From positions 16,460 through 80,459 of the forward strand of contig JASJCR010000005.1 in NCBI GenBank assembly GCA_030065875.1: a stretch of 64,000 nt of DNA, given 5' to 3'. Of this stretch, positions 1-8,835 are shown piece after piece (the first letter of the stretch is position 1; each line of letters starts with the position of its first letter). Source of the DNA: Ardenticatenaceae bacterium. GTDB lineage: Bacteria > Chloroflexota > Anaerolineae > Promineifilales > Promineifilaceae. The position numbers were made by a program, and so were the translations under genes. Under the pieces are notes generated by a model. The model searched no databases. It worked only from the letters and a program-made list of their open reading frames with translations, and was not told where the DNA came from.

Positions 1-6
1 TGTGGT

Positions 7-990
7 CTAAGGTTTTATGGCGGAGAATGCCGCCCGCGTCGGAGCGGGATACCCCTCAACCGTGCGGGTCGGATCATCCGGGTTGAGGAAGTTTTGCAGA
101 GAATGAAAGCGCATCCAGGGGGTTGAGCGCTGCTCTTTCGGGGTTGTGACGTTGACGTCAATCAACTCAATTTGGTTGAAGCCGCACTTGCGCAGCCAGC
201 TTTCGAGGGTTAGTGGGGTTGGCAAAAACCACACGTTGCGCATTTGGGCATAGCGCCCTTCCGGTACCAGAATTTGGCCGGGTCCACCGTCAATTACCAG
301 GGTTTCCAGGATAAGCTGGCCGCCCGGCCGCAGGGCGTCGTGGAGCTTTAGTAGATGATCAAACGGGGAGCGAGCGTGATAGAGAACGCCCATCGAGAAA
401 ACGGTGTCAAATGATTTGAGATCGGCCGGCATCTGCTCAAAGCGCAGCGGCAGCACGCCGGCATTGTGCTGCTGGATATACCGTTTGAGCGCCTCAAACT
501 GAAAAAGATAAAGCCACATCGGTTCTAACCCAACGACCGTCCGGGCACCGGCGCCAACCATGCGCCAGATATGGTATCCACTGCCGCATCCGATATCGAG
601 AACGGTCCTTCCCTGAAGGGGATGGAGCGCCGGCCGGATGCGCTCCCATTTCCAATCAGAGCGCCATTCGGTATCGATCAAAATATCAAATAGAGAAAAG
701 GGGCCTTTGCGCCACGGGTGCAGCAGCTGAAGCTGTTGTTCAAGGTGGGCGATCTCTTCCGGTGAGCCATCAGCGGCCGTGCCTACCTTGACCTGATCGA
801 CTAAATCAATTTGGGAGGGGTGGAGGGGAGGCATTTGGGCCACGGCCGCAGCCCAGTGGGGAACCTGACCATGGCGTTGGATTTCAGACCGGGCGACCTG
901 CTCTTTTATTTCGTATAGTTGTGGTTGCAGGGCTGTTGAAGCCAGATAGTCGAGAAATGGCTCATAAATCGGCCGCGCTTCTTCTGCCAT
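7..990 (-). CDS. cmoB: tRNA U34 carboxymethyltransferase CmoB
   Basis: This 327-aa protein transfers the carboxymethyl group of carboxy-SAM to 5-hydroxyuridine-34 of tRNA, giving cmo5U, which widens wobble decoding. It matches E. coli CmoB (323 aa) along its whole length as I remember it: the block WRKGPFSLFDILIDTEWRSD, the SAM-binding DIGCGSGYHIWRM (about residues 132-144), FSMGVLYHARSP, RYAQMRNVWF and the end VEGYPAPTRAA. It starts at an ATG with only a weak GAGA upstream. cmoA lies 30 bases upstream on the same strand, so the two steps of the pathway are together. The N-terminal region is divergent. Family assignment is secure. Confidence 0.95.
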   Translation of the reverse strand: MAEEARPIYEPFLDYLASTALQPQLYEIKEQVARSEIQRHGQVPHWAAAVAQMPPLHPSQIDLVDQVKVGTAADGSPEEIAHLEQQLQLLHPWRKGPFSLFDILIDTEWRSDWKWERIRPALHPLQGRTVLDIGCGSGYHIWRMVGAGARTVVGLEPMWLYLFQFEALKRYIQQHNAGVLPLRFEQMPADLKSFDTVFSMGVLYHARSPFDHLLKLHDALRPGGQLILETLVIDGGPGQILVPEGRYAQMRNVWFLPTPLTLESWLRKCGFNQIELIDVNVTTPKEQRSTPWMRFHSLQNFLNPDDPTRTVEGYPAPTRAAFSAIKP

Positions 991-1020
991 AAAATCGTCT
1001 CTGCAGCGATTTTTTCGCGC

Positions 1021-1746
1021 CTAATTTTTGATCGCCAGGAGGGAAATGAAGTTGATTCCCTGAAACCACTGCTCGCAGGTACCAAAGCCCGCCCCCTGGA
1101 TTCGGCGGCAGTGGTCAGCGGCCGTTTCCGGTACCAGCACATTTTCCAGCGCCTTGCGCTTCTGGCTGACCTCCAAATCGGTGTAGCCGTTATCCCGTTT
1201 AAAGTCGTGATGAATATCGATAAAGCGCTGATTTTGCTCGGGATCGGGGAAGACGATTTTCTCAGAAAGAACCAAAACACCCCCTGGCAGCAAGCCGTGA
1301 AAGATGCGCTGCATAAGGATTGTGCGCTGCTCTACAGGCAAAAACTGCAAGGTAAAATTAAGAACAACCATCGAAGCGTTTTCAATTTCGACTTCCTGCA
1401 AATCGCTTTCGACAAGCGTTACTTTTGCTTCATGCGGGTCTGCAGCCACGAGTTCACGACACCGCTTGATCATCGCCGGGGAATTGTCCACGCCAATTAA
1501 GGTCACCCCAGGTTGGGTGATCCGGGAGCGCATCGCCAGCAGGCAGGCCCCAAGAGAGCTGCCTAAATCATAAATGCGGCTGTGGGGTTGGGCGTAGCGA
1601 GCCGCCAGTAAGCCGATCACAGGCAGGGTCAGGTCGTATCCAGGTACCGAGCGGCCGATCATGTCGGGAAAAACGTCAACCACCGCTTCGTCAAATTCAA
1701 ATGGTGAAACGGTTGGGTGAGGATGGGCATATACGCGATCGTGCAT
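1021..1746 (-). CDS. cmoA: Carboxy-S-adenosyl-L-methionine synthase CmoA
   Basis: CmoA converts SAM and prephenate to carboxy-SAM, the donor used by CmoB. The 241-aa product shows family blocks FDEAVVDVFPDMIGRSVPGY, YDLGSSLGA (SAM loop), IGVDNSPAMIKRC, ENASMVVLNFTLQFL, LSEKIVF and HHDFKRDNGYTDLEVSQKR. An ATG four codons upstream (1758) is possible, but the ATG at 1746 has an AGAAG ribosome site just before it and the upstream one has none, so I chose 1746. Gene order is cmoA then cmoB with a 30-base gap, an evident operon. The pair is best known from gammaproteobacteria, so transfer is possible. Confidence 0.95.
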   Translation of the reverse strand: MHDRVYAHPHPTVSPFEFDEAVVDVFPDMIGRSVPGYDLTLPVIGLLAARYAQPHSRIYDLGSSLGACLLAMRSRITQPGVTLIGVDNSPAMIKRCRELVAADPHEAKVTLVESDLQEVEIENASMVVLNFTLQFLPVEQRTILMQRIFHGLLPGGVLVLSEKIVFPDPEQNQRFIDIHHDFKRDNGYTDLEVSQKRKALENVLVPETAADHCRRIQGAGFGTCEQWFQGINFISLLAIKN

Positions 1747-1863
1747 CAACTTCTCCATAAATTAAATCCAGCCACAGAATCTACAACTACTTTGCGGTAA
1801 AAATTTTTATTACGATTCAGCTGCATGTGAAAATCCGCCTTCGACAGGCTCAGGCTGCTAAAT

Positions 1864-3210
1864 TTAGCGGCGAGTATTCTTGCCAGATCGTGGTGCAAAC
1901 GAAACCGGCAGCCCGTTAATCGGCAAAGCGGTCCAATATCCCCCGTGAGTAGGGGAGGAGTCCGCCGGAATTTCCACTTCATAATGACGCAGCAGATGAG
2001 CCGCCAGAACCTTGACCTCGATCATGGCGAAATTTAACCCGATACACACCCGAGGTCCACCGCCAAACGTGACCAGGCTGTAGGGAGTGGCCCGGTCTTC
2101 GCGCCGTGGAGGAGCAAAACGCAGGGGATCAAAGTGCTCCGGTTCTGAAAATGAATCGGGTAAAAGATGGGAGGCCGCCAGATTGAGCCGCACGTTGGTT
2201 CCCTTTGGGATAACGGTATCGTGGAAAACAAAATCACTCAAGGTCCCCCGGGGGACCATAAAGACCGGCGGATAAAGGCGCCCGACCTCTTTTATAAAAT
2301 ATTCAAGCTGGGTCATTTTGGCGATCGCCTCAACCGGAATCGACCGGGCGGTATCTCCAATGGGAATATCCGCTAAAACCTCGTCCACTTCGGCCCTCAG
2401 CTTGTGCCTCCATTCTGTTTCCGTAGCCAGTTTGTGCATCAGCCAGGCGCTTAATGAAGTGGTCGTTTCATGACCGGCGATCAGCAAAATGTTGAGGTGG
2501 CCAAGGATTTCGATATCCGAAAGCGGCCGGCCGTCATCATCTCTGGCGTGAACAATCAAGCCCAACACGTCGGTAGCCGCCGCCTCGGGATCCATCAAAC
2601 GGCGCTCGCTGATTAAACCCAGCAGCATTTGGGTCACGCGGCCGCGGACGGTCGTCAAACGGGTCCAAAATTCTTCAGGTGTGTCCGCATCAAATCCATG
2701 GAGCATCATCCAAAACATCTCGCGCAGCTGATCCATATCCGGTCCGCGGGTTAATCCGCCAAGCGCAGCAGCGGCGATATCAAAGGTGATTTCCTGGGAC
2801 TCCTGATGGGCGTTGATGAACCCCCGGCCGCTCCAACCGCTGACTCGCTCCTGAATGACCTGGTGCATCACCGGAATATACGTTTGGAGATAAGCTGCGG
2901 TAAACGCCGGATTCCACATCTTGCGGTGAGCAGCATGCGGAGGGTCATCCATGTTGAGCAGCCCCTGACCCGCCATTTCTCCCACGATGGGGGTCCATCC
3001 CTGTTCGTGACTAAAGTGGTGCCGGCCGGTATGCATGACAAAGCGATTGGCTTCCGGGCCCACCATCATGACGGCGGATTGAAAATCAACCTCATACCGG
3101 AAGATCGGGCCATGGGCCATGGCAAAATCCGCCGCGAGGCGGGGCAGGCGGCCGGTGAGGTAAACGTCGGCCGGAAGGTGAAGGAGCGGGAGGTCGGTTA
3201 AGTGGTTCAT
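1864..3210 (-). CDS. Cytochrome P450
   Basis: A soluble bacterial-type P450 of 448 aa, a haem-thiolate monooxygenase. Visible signatures are the I-helix oxygen-binding AGHETT (residues 245-250), the K-helix ExxR pair E308/R311 in KEVGRLYPP, and the haem loop FGGGPRVCIG with the proximal ligand C389. There is no signal peptide or membrane anchor. No ferredoxin, ferredoxin reductase or biosynthetic cluster is adjacent, so redox partner and substrate cannot be named. The 5' region carries a short GGACTCAGGACTT tandem also found before nadE and near the Nudix gene. P450 identity is certain; function is not. Confidence 0.95.
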   Translation of the reverse strand: MNHLTDLPLLHLPADVYLTGRLPRLAADFAMAHGPIFRYEVDFQSAVMMVGPEANRFVMHTGRHHFSHEQGWTPIVGEMAGQGLLNMDDPPHAAHRKMWNPAFTAAYLQTYIPVMHQVIQERVSGWSGRGFINAHQESQEITFDIAAAALGGLTRGPDMDQLREMFWMMLHGFDADTPEEFWTRLTTVRGRVTQMLLGLISERRLMDPEAAATDVLGLIVHARDDDGRPLSDIEILGHLNILLIAGHETTTSLSAWLMHKLATETEWRHKLRAEVDEVLADIPIGDTARSIPVEAIAKMTQLEYFIKEVGRLYPPVFMVPRGTLSDFVFHDTVIPKGTNVRLNLAASHLLPDSFSEPEHFDPLRFAPPRREDRATPYSLVTFGGGPRVCIGLNFAMIEVKVLAAHLLRHYEVEIPADSSPTHGGYWTALPINGLPVSFAPRSGKNTRR

Positions 3211-3260
3211 ATAAAAAAGTTTAAAGTCCTGAGTCCTATCTGAGTTTAAACAGCATAGGA

Positions 3261-3290
3261 GGAGATTCCTCGCTAACGCTTGGAACGACA
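3261..3290. repeat. Degenerate arm of a dispersed inverted-repeat element
   Basis: Read on the minus strand, this 30-base stretch and its flank resemble the left arm of the elements at 8836-9001 and 61375-61519: the common part is GCAAACCAC then TGTCGTTC and AGCGAGGAATC. It sits in the 217-base gap between the P450 and TetR genes, where I see no gene. It is probably a decayed copy. Confidence 0.35.
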
Positions 3291-3427
3291 GGTGGTTTGC
3301 TTAATGACCTAATTAATCTGAACAACATCAATTTTAGCTTAAAAGCAGCGAAACTCTTCATCATTGGGGTCGAAGTCATAGGAGTGACTAGTATCTTTGT
3401 TTTTTTGTACCCCATGAAAATTGCGTT

Positions 3428-4012
3428 TTAACTCGTTATTAAAACAGTAGCTAACGCGCTACGAGCAAGTTCTGATTCCCAATCATCAGATGAATAATCA
3501 CCTCCAGTCTTTCGGTATACCGTGCGTCCAAGGCAGCCGATTATGAGGGCTCCGTGCAACGCCGCGGTCATCGCTATTGGGTCTCCATTGCGTACAGTGC
3601 CGGCGCGTTGACCCGCCTGTAAAATAGCCACTGTATCTTCAACGACTCTGGCTAGAGGCAGAAACTCAGCCTCATCGATTCGTCCTGATTGATCGAGAAA
3701 TTCATGCGCGATGATGGCCAGTGCGTTCGGCCGATCCCGGTGCAGAGAGAGGAGGCCGTCGATCAATCCGTTGAGCTTTTCTACCTCGCTAATGGAGGGG
3801 GCGTCAACGAGATAGCGTGTGTTAAGGTCGGCTGCAATGGCTTCAAGCACCGCTCGATAGAGGGCTGCTTTGGAGGGAAAGTGGTGAAGCAACCCGGCGT
3901 TACCAAGACCGACGGCAGAGGCGATGCTCGCCAGACGGGTTGCAACAAAGCCGTGTCGTCCGAAGAGCCGCTCCGCCTCAGTGAGGATGCGATCACGTGT
4001 ATTGACGCTCAT
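3428..4012 (-). CDS. TetR/AcrR-family transcriptional regulator
   Basis: A 194-aa repressor-type protein. The first 55 residues form the TetR DNA-binding domain (RDRILTEAERLFGRHGF, ATRLASIASAVGLGNAGLLHHFPSKAALY). The C-terminal ligand-binding part is poorly conserved, as usual. Its ATG overlaps the stop codon of the crotonase gene by four bases (ATGA), so the two are translationally coupled. The perfect 16-bp palindrome at 4949-4964, just before the crotonase start, is the obvious operator and implies autoregulation of the pair. The ligand may be an acyl-CoA or organic acid, judged only from the neighbour. Confidence 0.9.
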   Translation of the reverse strand: MSVNTRDRILTEAERLFGRHGFVATRLASIASAVGLGNAGLLHHFPSKAALYRAVLEAIAADLNTRYLVDAPSISEVEKLNGLIDGLLSLHRDRPNALAIIAHEFLDQSGRIDEAEFLPLARVVEDTVAILQAGQRAGTVRNGDPIAMTAALHGALIIGCLGRTVYRKTGGDYSSDDWESELARSALATVLITS

Positions 4013-4911
4013 ACTTTAATGACGTTGTTGGGATTTGGACGGCGATCTGAAGGGGCCTGGCTGTAATCCCCAAACGGCCCGTCACGCTCTATGATCGCCT
4101 GTCGTACACCTTCTTGACTAGCCTTGTCAATCCACCTTAATGCGTCTGGTGTGTTGCGCATAATCCCATCCAAAATAGGGCCAAGCGTTTGGACAGCACC
4201 AACGCCCATCTGCTCATACGCATGATTAACAACCATTTTCTGGGCGGCTAACTGCGACCAAGGGATAGTCTTGAGTTTTGCGGCGACCTCAGCAACGGTC
4301 GATTCGAGCTGGTCAAACGGTACGGCTTTGTTTATTAGGCCAATGTCGGCCGCTTCCCGGCCGGTAAAGGGTTCTCCCGTCAAGGCACGCCACTTTGCCT
4401 CTGCAAGCCCAAGCCGATAGATCCACATCCCTGTCAGGTAGGCTCCCCACATCCGTGAGTAAGGCGTGCCGATGACGGCGTCCTCGCTGGCGATCACAAT
4501 ATCTGCTGAAAGCGCATTATCACTCCCTCCACCAACGCACCAGCCATGAACTTGGGCGATAACCGGTTTGGGTGATCGCCACATTGAGAAAAATTGCTGA
4601 TGGGGGCTTGTAAATTTGTTTGTGCCCCAGCTGGCATCTTTCGCTGGGTCCCATCGGCCGTCACTCGTCAGCTTTTCGTCCCAGTGATGGAAACCCTCAC
4701 CAAAATCGTAGCCCGCACAGAAGGAGCGGCCTGCACCCCTTACAACGACTACGTGCACATTTTCATCGCGCGACGCCACAGTCATCGCGTGCTCAAATTC
4801 TTCCGGCATGGGGGGAACAATCGTATTCAATGACTTCGGCCGATTCAGAGTAATGGTGAATATGCCATCTTCAAGGTCTGTCAAAATCGTTTCATAGGTA
4901 ATCTCTTGCAA
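4009..4911 (-). CDS. Enoyl-CoA hydratase/isomerase (crotonase) family protein
   Basis: A 300-aa crotonase-fold protein. The N-terminal strand (GIFTITLNRPKSLNTI), the oxyanion segment GRSFCAGYDF and the second motif HGWCVGGGSDNALSADIVIA are clear. Where classic enoyl-CoA hydratases have GG-x-E-L, this has GGSDN, and the second catalytic Glu position is not obvious either. A hydratase is therefore doubtful; another crotonase reaction on a CoA ester is likely. The start is TTG, supported by AGGAG nine bases upstream and the lack of a nearby in-frame ATG. It is the first gene of a pair with the TetR regulator. Confidence 0.88.
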   Translation of the reverse strand: MQEITYETILTDLEDGIFTITLNRPKSLNTIVPPMPEEFEHAMTVASRDENVHVVVVRGAGRSFCAGYDFGEGFHHWDEKLTSDGRWDPAKDASWGTNKFTSPHQQFFSMWRSPKPVIAQVHGWCVGGGSDNALSADIVIASEDAVIGTPYSRMWGAYLTGMWIYRLGLAEAKWRALTGEPFTGREAADIGLINKAVPFDQLESTVAEVAAKLKTIPWSQLAAQKMVVNHAYEQMGVGAVQTLGPILDGIMRNTPDALRWIDKASQEGVRQAIIERDGPFGDYSQAPSDRRPNPNNVIKV

Positions 4912-4948
4912 AATTTTTCTCCTATTCTTATACTAATCAACCAGCACC

Positions 4949-4964
4949 AACCAACTAGTTGGTT
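4949..4964. promoter_or_regulatory. Perfect 16-bp palindrome, probable TetR operator
   Basis: AACCAACTAGTTGGTT is its own reverse complement. It lies 38 bases upstream of the crotonase TTG and between that gene and the divergent stump at 5021. A second imperfect copy of the outer half-site (TACTAATCAACC, 4931-4942) lies on the crotonase side. Size, symmetry and place fit a TetR-family operator controlling both directions. Confidence 0.75.
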
Positions 4965-5020
4965 AGTATACGTGCAATCGACTTTGGTGGCAAAAATCAA
5001 ATTAAACTAGGAGAGCAAAG

Positions 5021-5068
5021 ATGACGATTTGTATCGAAAAAGGTCAGTATGTAAGAGGCTTCTTTTGA
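5021..5068 (+). pseudogene. 5' stump of a truncated divergent gene
   Basis: An ATG preceded by a good AGGAG site (about 5009-5013) opens a frame of only 15 codons, MTICIEKGQYVRGFF, ending at a TGA that directly abuts the stop of the next gene on the other strand. It lies divergently across the TetR palindrome from the crotonase gene, the usual place for a co-regulated gene. I read it as the remaining 5' end of a larger gene whose body was deleted. A genuine 15-aa peptide is the alternative. Confidence 0.45.
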
Positions 5069-5560
5069 TTAATCAAGGAAATGGGGGGTCCGGGTATAAG
5101 TGTAGTTTCCGATTATTTCCTCTGAGTAATTGCCCTGCAAATGATATTTTTCAACCGGATTAATTACTCTGAAGACAATTTGATACTCTGCAGCATCAAT
5201 TGAACCAAAAAAATCCTCTTCCAATATGCGGCTAAGGGCTTGAATTCTGGCAGTATCCTCCCGGTAAACCGCAATACCCAACCGGTTAATCACCTGCTGC
5301 CCATCATATATTTGTTCATCGGCAATCCAATTTTCCGCCTCGGAAAAGTAGAGCGGTGCAGGAAAGGTCTGCCCATTAATGGAAATAAACCGCAAATCAT
5401 AATGAGAACCGCTTTCCGGTTGATCGGAGGCAAATGTGAGATCAAACTGAGGAAACCATCGACTTGGATTAAGCTGGGCCTGATTAAATGCCAAAGCATA
5501 AATCGACAGGATAACGATGACGGAGAGTTGAAATATTTGACGATTTTGCGAATCGTTCAT
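5069..5560 (-). CDS. Hypothetical membrane-anchored protein
   Basis: A 163-aa protein of unknown function. Residues about 9-26 (FQLSVIVILSIYALAFNQ) form one hydrophobic segment, a signal anchor or uncleaved signal. The rest is polar, with no metal or catalytic motif I recognise, and would lie outside the membrane. I prefer the ATG at 5560 to the TTG at 5581. It is the last gene of the run dehydrogenase, kinase, small membrane protein, this gene, all on one strand, but its link to sugar metabolism is only positional. Confidence 0.6.
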   Translation of the reverse strand: MNDSQNRQIFQLSVIVILSIYALAFNQAQLNPSRWFPQFDLTFASDQPESGSHYDLRFISINGQTFPAPLYFSEAENWIADEQIYDGQQVINRLGIAVYREDTARIQALSRILEEDFFGSIDAAEYQIVFRVINPVEKYHLQGNYSEEIIGNYTYTRTPHFLD

Positions 5561-5641
5561 AACCACACCCGATAATGACAAAAATCTTTTCCGGTGTGGG
5601 TATTGTAAATGACCCGAGGTGGATTTTGCTTGTACTTATCG

Positions 5642-6043
5642 TCAACGTTTATTTTTCTGACCGGCCGTTTCGCTCCAGCCTAACCAAACTCCGATGATCA
5701 TCCCCATAGTGACGCTCATGAGAACCACGGCCAAGCGGCCGCCCAAATCATGCGCAAAATGGCGACATTCTAGAACGGCCAGAATGATCATGTATTTGCC
5801 CATGTTGCGGCCAAACTGAGTGAGGATGGAACCTTCCCGTCGAAAATAAGACAGGACGGCCAACCCCAGGGCGATCAAGAAGCTGAGCCCAACGACAATC
5901 AGAATACTGGGTTCCCTAACCGGCCGAAAAAACCAGCCAAAATATAGGCCAATCGCCCCCCCGACCCAAAAATAACGGCGCAAATTCGGTGCAAGAAAGA
6001 ACAAAAAACCTGATGATCGATGGGCTTTGATTGATTGCTTCAT
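5642..6043 (-). CDS. Small integral membrane protein of unknown function
   Basis: A 133-aa basic membrane protein with about four hydrophobic segments (around residues 23-40, 46-65, 83-92 and 103-122). No conserved family motif is recognised. It begins nine bases after the kinase stop, with AGAGGT as ribosome site, so it is probably cotranscribed with the kinase and dehydrogenase. It could be an accessory membrane factor, but nothing in the sequence shows it. Confidence 0.6.
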   Translation of the reverse strand: MKQSIKAHRSSGFLFFLAPNLRRYFWVGGAIGLYFGWFFRPVREPSILIVVGLSFLIALGLAVLSYFRREGSILTQFGRNMGKYMIILAVLECRHFAHDLGGRLAVVLMSVTMGMIIGVWLGWSETAGQKNKR

Positions 6044-6052
6044 GTCAATTTT

Positions 6053-6982
6053 TTACCTCTCATTTTTGTCAAGGGGAGTAACCTCACACTGTTGAACCAG
6101 CTTCTCAATGTCTTCATTCTGACCAAAGTTTGTGCCCGGCAGCGCCGCAGCCGCGGCCCCACACGCAGCTCCCCACTTGAGCGCCTCCTCCGGCGGCCGG
6201 CCTAGAGAAAGTTGGTAAACAACGCCGCCAACCAGGGCGTCTCCGGCACCTATCGGATTTTGCTCGCGGATGGGCGGAGAAGCGATACACAACTGTTCCC
6301 GATCTGAAAAATAATATGCCCCATCTTTTCCTAGAGAGACAATAACCTGCTCAAGCCCCATTTGCCGCAGAGCCAGCCCGGCTTTTAAGCCATCCGGCTG
6401 TCCGGTGATGGCTATCGCCTCATCAGCATTGGGTTTAATCCAATCTGGCCGGGCCTCACATCCCAACCGCAGCGGCTCACCACTGGCATCGAGAAAAACG
6501 CGACATCCCGCTTCCTGCAGCAGCGCGATTATCGTGGCGTAGATCGACCGGGGGCAGCCACCGGGCAGGCTCCCGGCCAGCACCCACCAATCTCCTCGGC
6601 GGGCTAACTTCTTTATTAAATCAAGGAGTTGTTCAACATGACCGACCGTCAACTCCGGCCCCCCTTCATTCACCTTGATATATTGCTTGCCTGTAGGGGT
6701 GACGATGGTTGTATTGACCCGCGTTTCCGTTTGAATTTCCAAAAATTCTGTCTGAATTTGCAGGCTGGCTAACCGGCCGGCAAGCCACCGGCCGGCAGCC
6801 CCTCCTACAATCCCCACCGCGGCACTTTGCCCACCCAATCCGGCAATCATGCGGGAGACGTTAAATCCTTTTCCACCCGGATCATTGCGCACCGCATCAG
6901 CGCGCAAAATTTCATTAAATTCAATCGCCGGCACCCGATATTCGCGATCAACGGCCGGATTTAGGGTCAGCGTGTAAATCAT
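6053..6982 (-). CDS. PfkB-family hexose-phosphate kinase (FruK/LacC type)
   Basis: A 309-aa kinase of the 1-phosphofructokinase/tagatose-6-phosphate kinase branch. N-terminal TLNPAVDREYRV, the sugar-binding NDPGGKGFNVSRM (about 33-45) and the C-terminal NPIGAGDAL with catalytic D248 are all present. It overlaps the dehydrogenase stop by four bases (ATGA) and is clearly coexpressed with it. In this PTS locus it would phosphorylate the ketohexose phosphate made by the dehydrogenase, giving a bisphosphate for aldolase. With a mannitol PTS the substrate would be fructose-6-phosphate, a PfkB-like role. The exact substrate is inferred. Confidence 0.88.
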   Translation of the reverse strand: MIYTLTLNPAVDREYRVPAIEFNEILRADAVRNDPGGKGFNVSRMIAGLGGQSAAVGIVGGAAGRWLAGRLASLQIQTEFLEIQTETRVNTTIVTPTGKQYIKVNEGGPELTVGHVEQLLDLIKKLARRGDWWVLAGSLPGGCPRSIYATIIALLQEAGCRVFLDASGEPLRLGCEARPDWIKPNADEAIAITGQPDGLKAGLALRQMGLEQVIVSLGKDGAYYFSDREQLCIASPPIREQNPIGAGDALVGGVVYQLSLGRPPEEALKWGAACGAAAAALPGTNFGQNEDIEKLVQQCEVTPLDKNER

Positions 6983-8733
6983 AACAACGCTTCAGCTGTA
7001 GACCACATTTTCTCGATTAAGGCGATCTCCGCTTCTGAGGTCCAACTCCCACCCGGACCCAATCGGGCCGCAATATCAGGGTATAGATCAGCTAATTGAT
7101 CCAATCCAAGCAGCGGCAAATCGGGAATTTGAGGAAAAATGACAATTTTGCCCGGAAAACGGCCGTCCATCATCGCCTGTAATCCCTCAATCACCGCATT
7201 CATACCGCCGATGGCCGCCACCGAGCGGCCAGGAGACAAAGTCTCGGCTAGCGCTCGCTCCATCACCTGGGCCTGGTCCTCCAACGTCAATCCGCTCGTG
7301 CCGGTGTATTGGGCATTGTGCAGGTAGACCTGGCTCAAATCCAGGGGAGCCTCGGTGCCGTTGGGAACGCCGGCAAACAGCACCAGCATGCCGCTGACGT
7401 TCATTAATTGGGCCGCTTCGGCCATTAATCCGGCCGACGGCACGCTGACCACCACATCATCCGCTCCGGCACCGCCGGTCAGCTTCATTACCAGCTGCTT
7501 TAAGTCCGGTTGATCGGCGGCCGTGGGGTTGACCAGCACCAGCTGCCGCCCGTTTTCGGCGGCCAATTCCCCAAAACGCTCGTCCAAAGCGGTCAAGCGA
7601 TCGTGATTAACGTCCGTGGCGATCACGATCGTTGGCCCGTTGGGCAGCTCCAGAGCCCGCTGCACGTGCATTTGCCCCATCGGACCCCCGGCACCGATAA
7701 ATACAGCGGTGCCGTTGGCCTGGAGTTCACAGCGATTCCGACTTTCTCCATAGGCGGCGGCGATATCTGAACCGCTGTGACCCACAAAAGCGATGTAATC
7801 ATAATGCAGTCGACCAACATCCGCCTGCACCAGACCGTCTAGCGGCCGTTTACCAATCAGATTAAGCGTTCCCCGTCGAGCGATATGGCGGGCGATTTCG
7901 CTGACCGCCTCGCTTGAAGACGGGTCCAGAACCACGATGTCGTCAAACCCGCGCTCACCCGTTAACTCAGCCGCCAAAGATGCATAATCAGCGGGCGTCA
8001 ACCCGTTTCTCACCAGCACATCAGCCGCTGAAGAAACGGCCATGTCAGCCAAATTCTGGGGCACATCGGTGAGCACGATCAGCCGCGGGCGATCTAAATA
8101 TTGGGTAAATTGATACGCTTCATCAAGCCCGGGGTGCCCAACAAGCCACATCACCCCATCAGCTAAGGGCGTCAACCGCCGGCGCTGGGTGTAAGCGGCC
8201 ATCACACACCCCCATGGCTCCAGCAGGGCCGCTTCCGCATACCCCATCTGTCCGGCCAGCGGCAGCACGCACGCCCCGGCATCGGTTTCAAGCACCTCCG
8301 GGCCAATCAAATGATACTGGATTAATCCCCCAGGTACGGTATATCCGTAAGCGGTTGACCGCCCATCCTGGTAAATATCCGGCTGAATCGCCAGCCGCTG
8401 CCCCGGTTGGTAACTTTCACGCAGATTTTCACCTACTTCGATCACCGTAATCGCTGCCTCATGACCGAGCCGGGTTGGCTCCTGGGCCAAATTGCGATGG
8501 TACAGTTTGGGGTGCTCACCTCCCTGTTTGATCAGCTTAACGTCAGAAAAACACATGCCAACCGTGTCAACCCGAACCAGCATTTGATCGGGTCCCGGCT
8601 GGGGGATCTCCAGCAGCTCCGGCTGGCTGTCCCGGCCGATATTTTCCAAACCGGGTCCATACATATTCCAGGCGAGTGTCTCTTCCGGCCGTGTGTCGTC
8701 ACCGGAAGCATATCGTTTGTACTTACTGTTCAT
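6979..8733 (-). CDS. Zinc-type polyol-phosphate dehydrogenase with two Rossmann-like domains
   Basis: A 584-aa member of the medium-chain dehydrogenase superfamily, much longer than the usual 340-410 aa. The N-terminal GroES-like domain keeps catalytic zinc ligands C61, H91, E92 and E172 (LLEPWG); the four-Cys structural zinc site is missing. Residues about 193-330 form a first nucleotide-fold-like domain without a glycine motif. Residues about 341-535 form a second with FIGAGGPMGQ (345-354). The layout recalls sorbose-1-phosphate reductase-like proteins. It stands where MtlD would be expected in a mannitol locus, so it probably oxidises the PTS product. The fusion is unusual. Confidence 0.8.
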   Translation of the reverse strand: MNSKYKRYASGDDTRPEETLAWNMYGPGLENIGRDSQPELLEIPQPGPDQMLVRVDTVGMCFSDVKLIKQGGEHPKLYHRNLAQEPTRLGHEAAITVIEVGENLRESYQPGQRLAIQPDIYQDGRSTAYGYTVPGGLIQYHLIGPEVLETDAGACVLPLAGQMGYAEAALLEPWGCVMAAYTQRRRLTPLADGVMWLVGHPGLDEAYQFTQYLDRPRLIVLTDVPQNLADMAVSSAADVLVRNGLTPADYASLAAELTGERGFDDIVVLDPSSSEAVSEIARHIARRGTLNLIGKRPLDGLVQADVGRLHYDYIAFVGHSGSDIAAAYGESRNRCELQANGTAVFIGAGGPMGQMHVQRALELPNGPTIVIATDVNHDRLTALDERFGELAAENGRQLVLVNPTAADQPDLKQLVMKLTGGAGADDVVVSVPSAGLMAEAAQLMNVSGMLVLFAGVPNGTEAPLDLSQVYLHNAQYTGTSGLTLEDQAQVMERALAETLSPGRSVAAIGGMNAVIEGLQAMMDGRFPGKIVIFPQIPDLPLLGLDQLADLYPDIAARLGPGGSWTSEAEIALIEKMWSTAEALL

Positions 8734-8835
8734 GAGGTTAATAGATTAAGAAGCTTACAAAAAGAATTGTTCAAAAAAAAGCCACAGATTATCACAGATT
8801 TTTCTTTCTCAACAGCGGATTTCAGCATAACCCTT

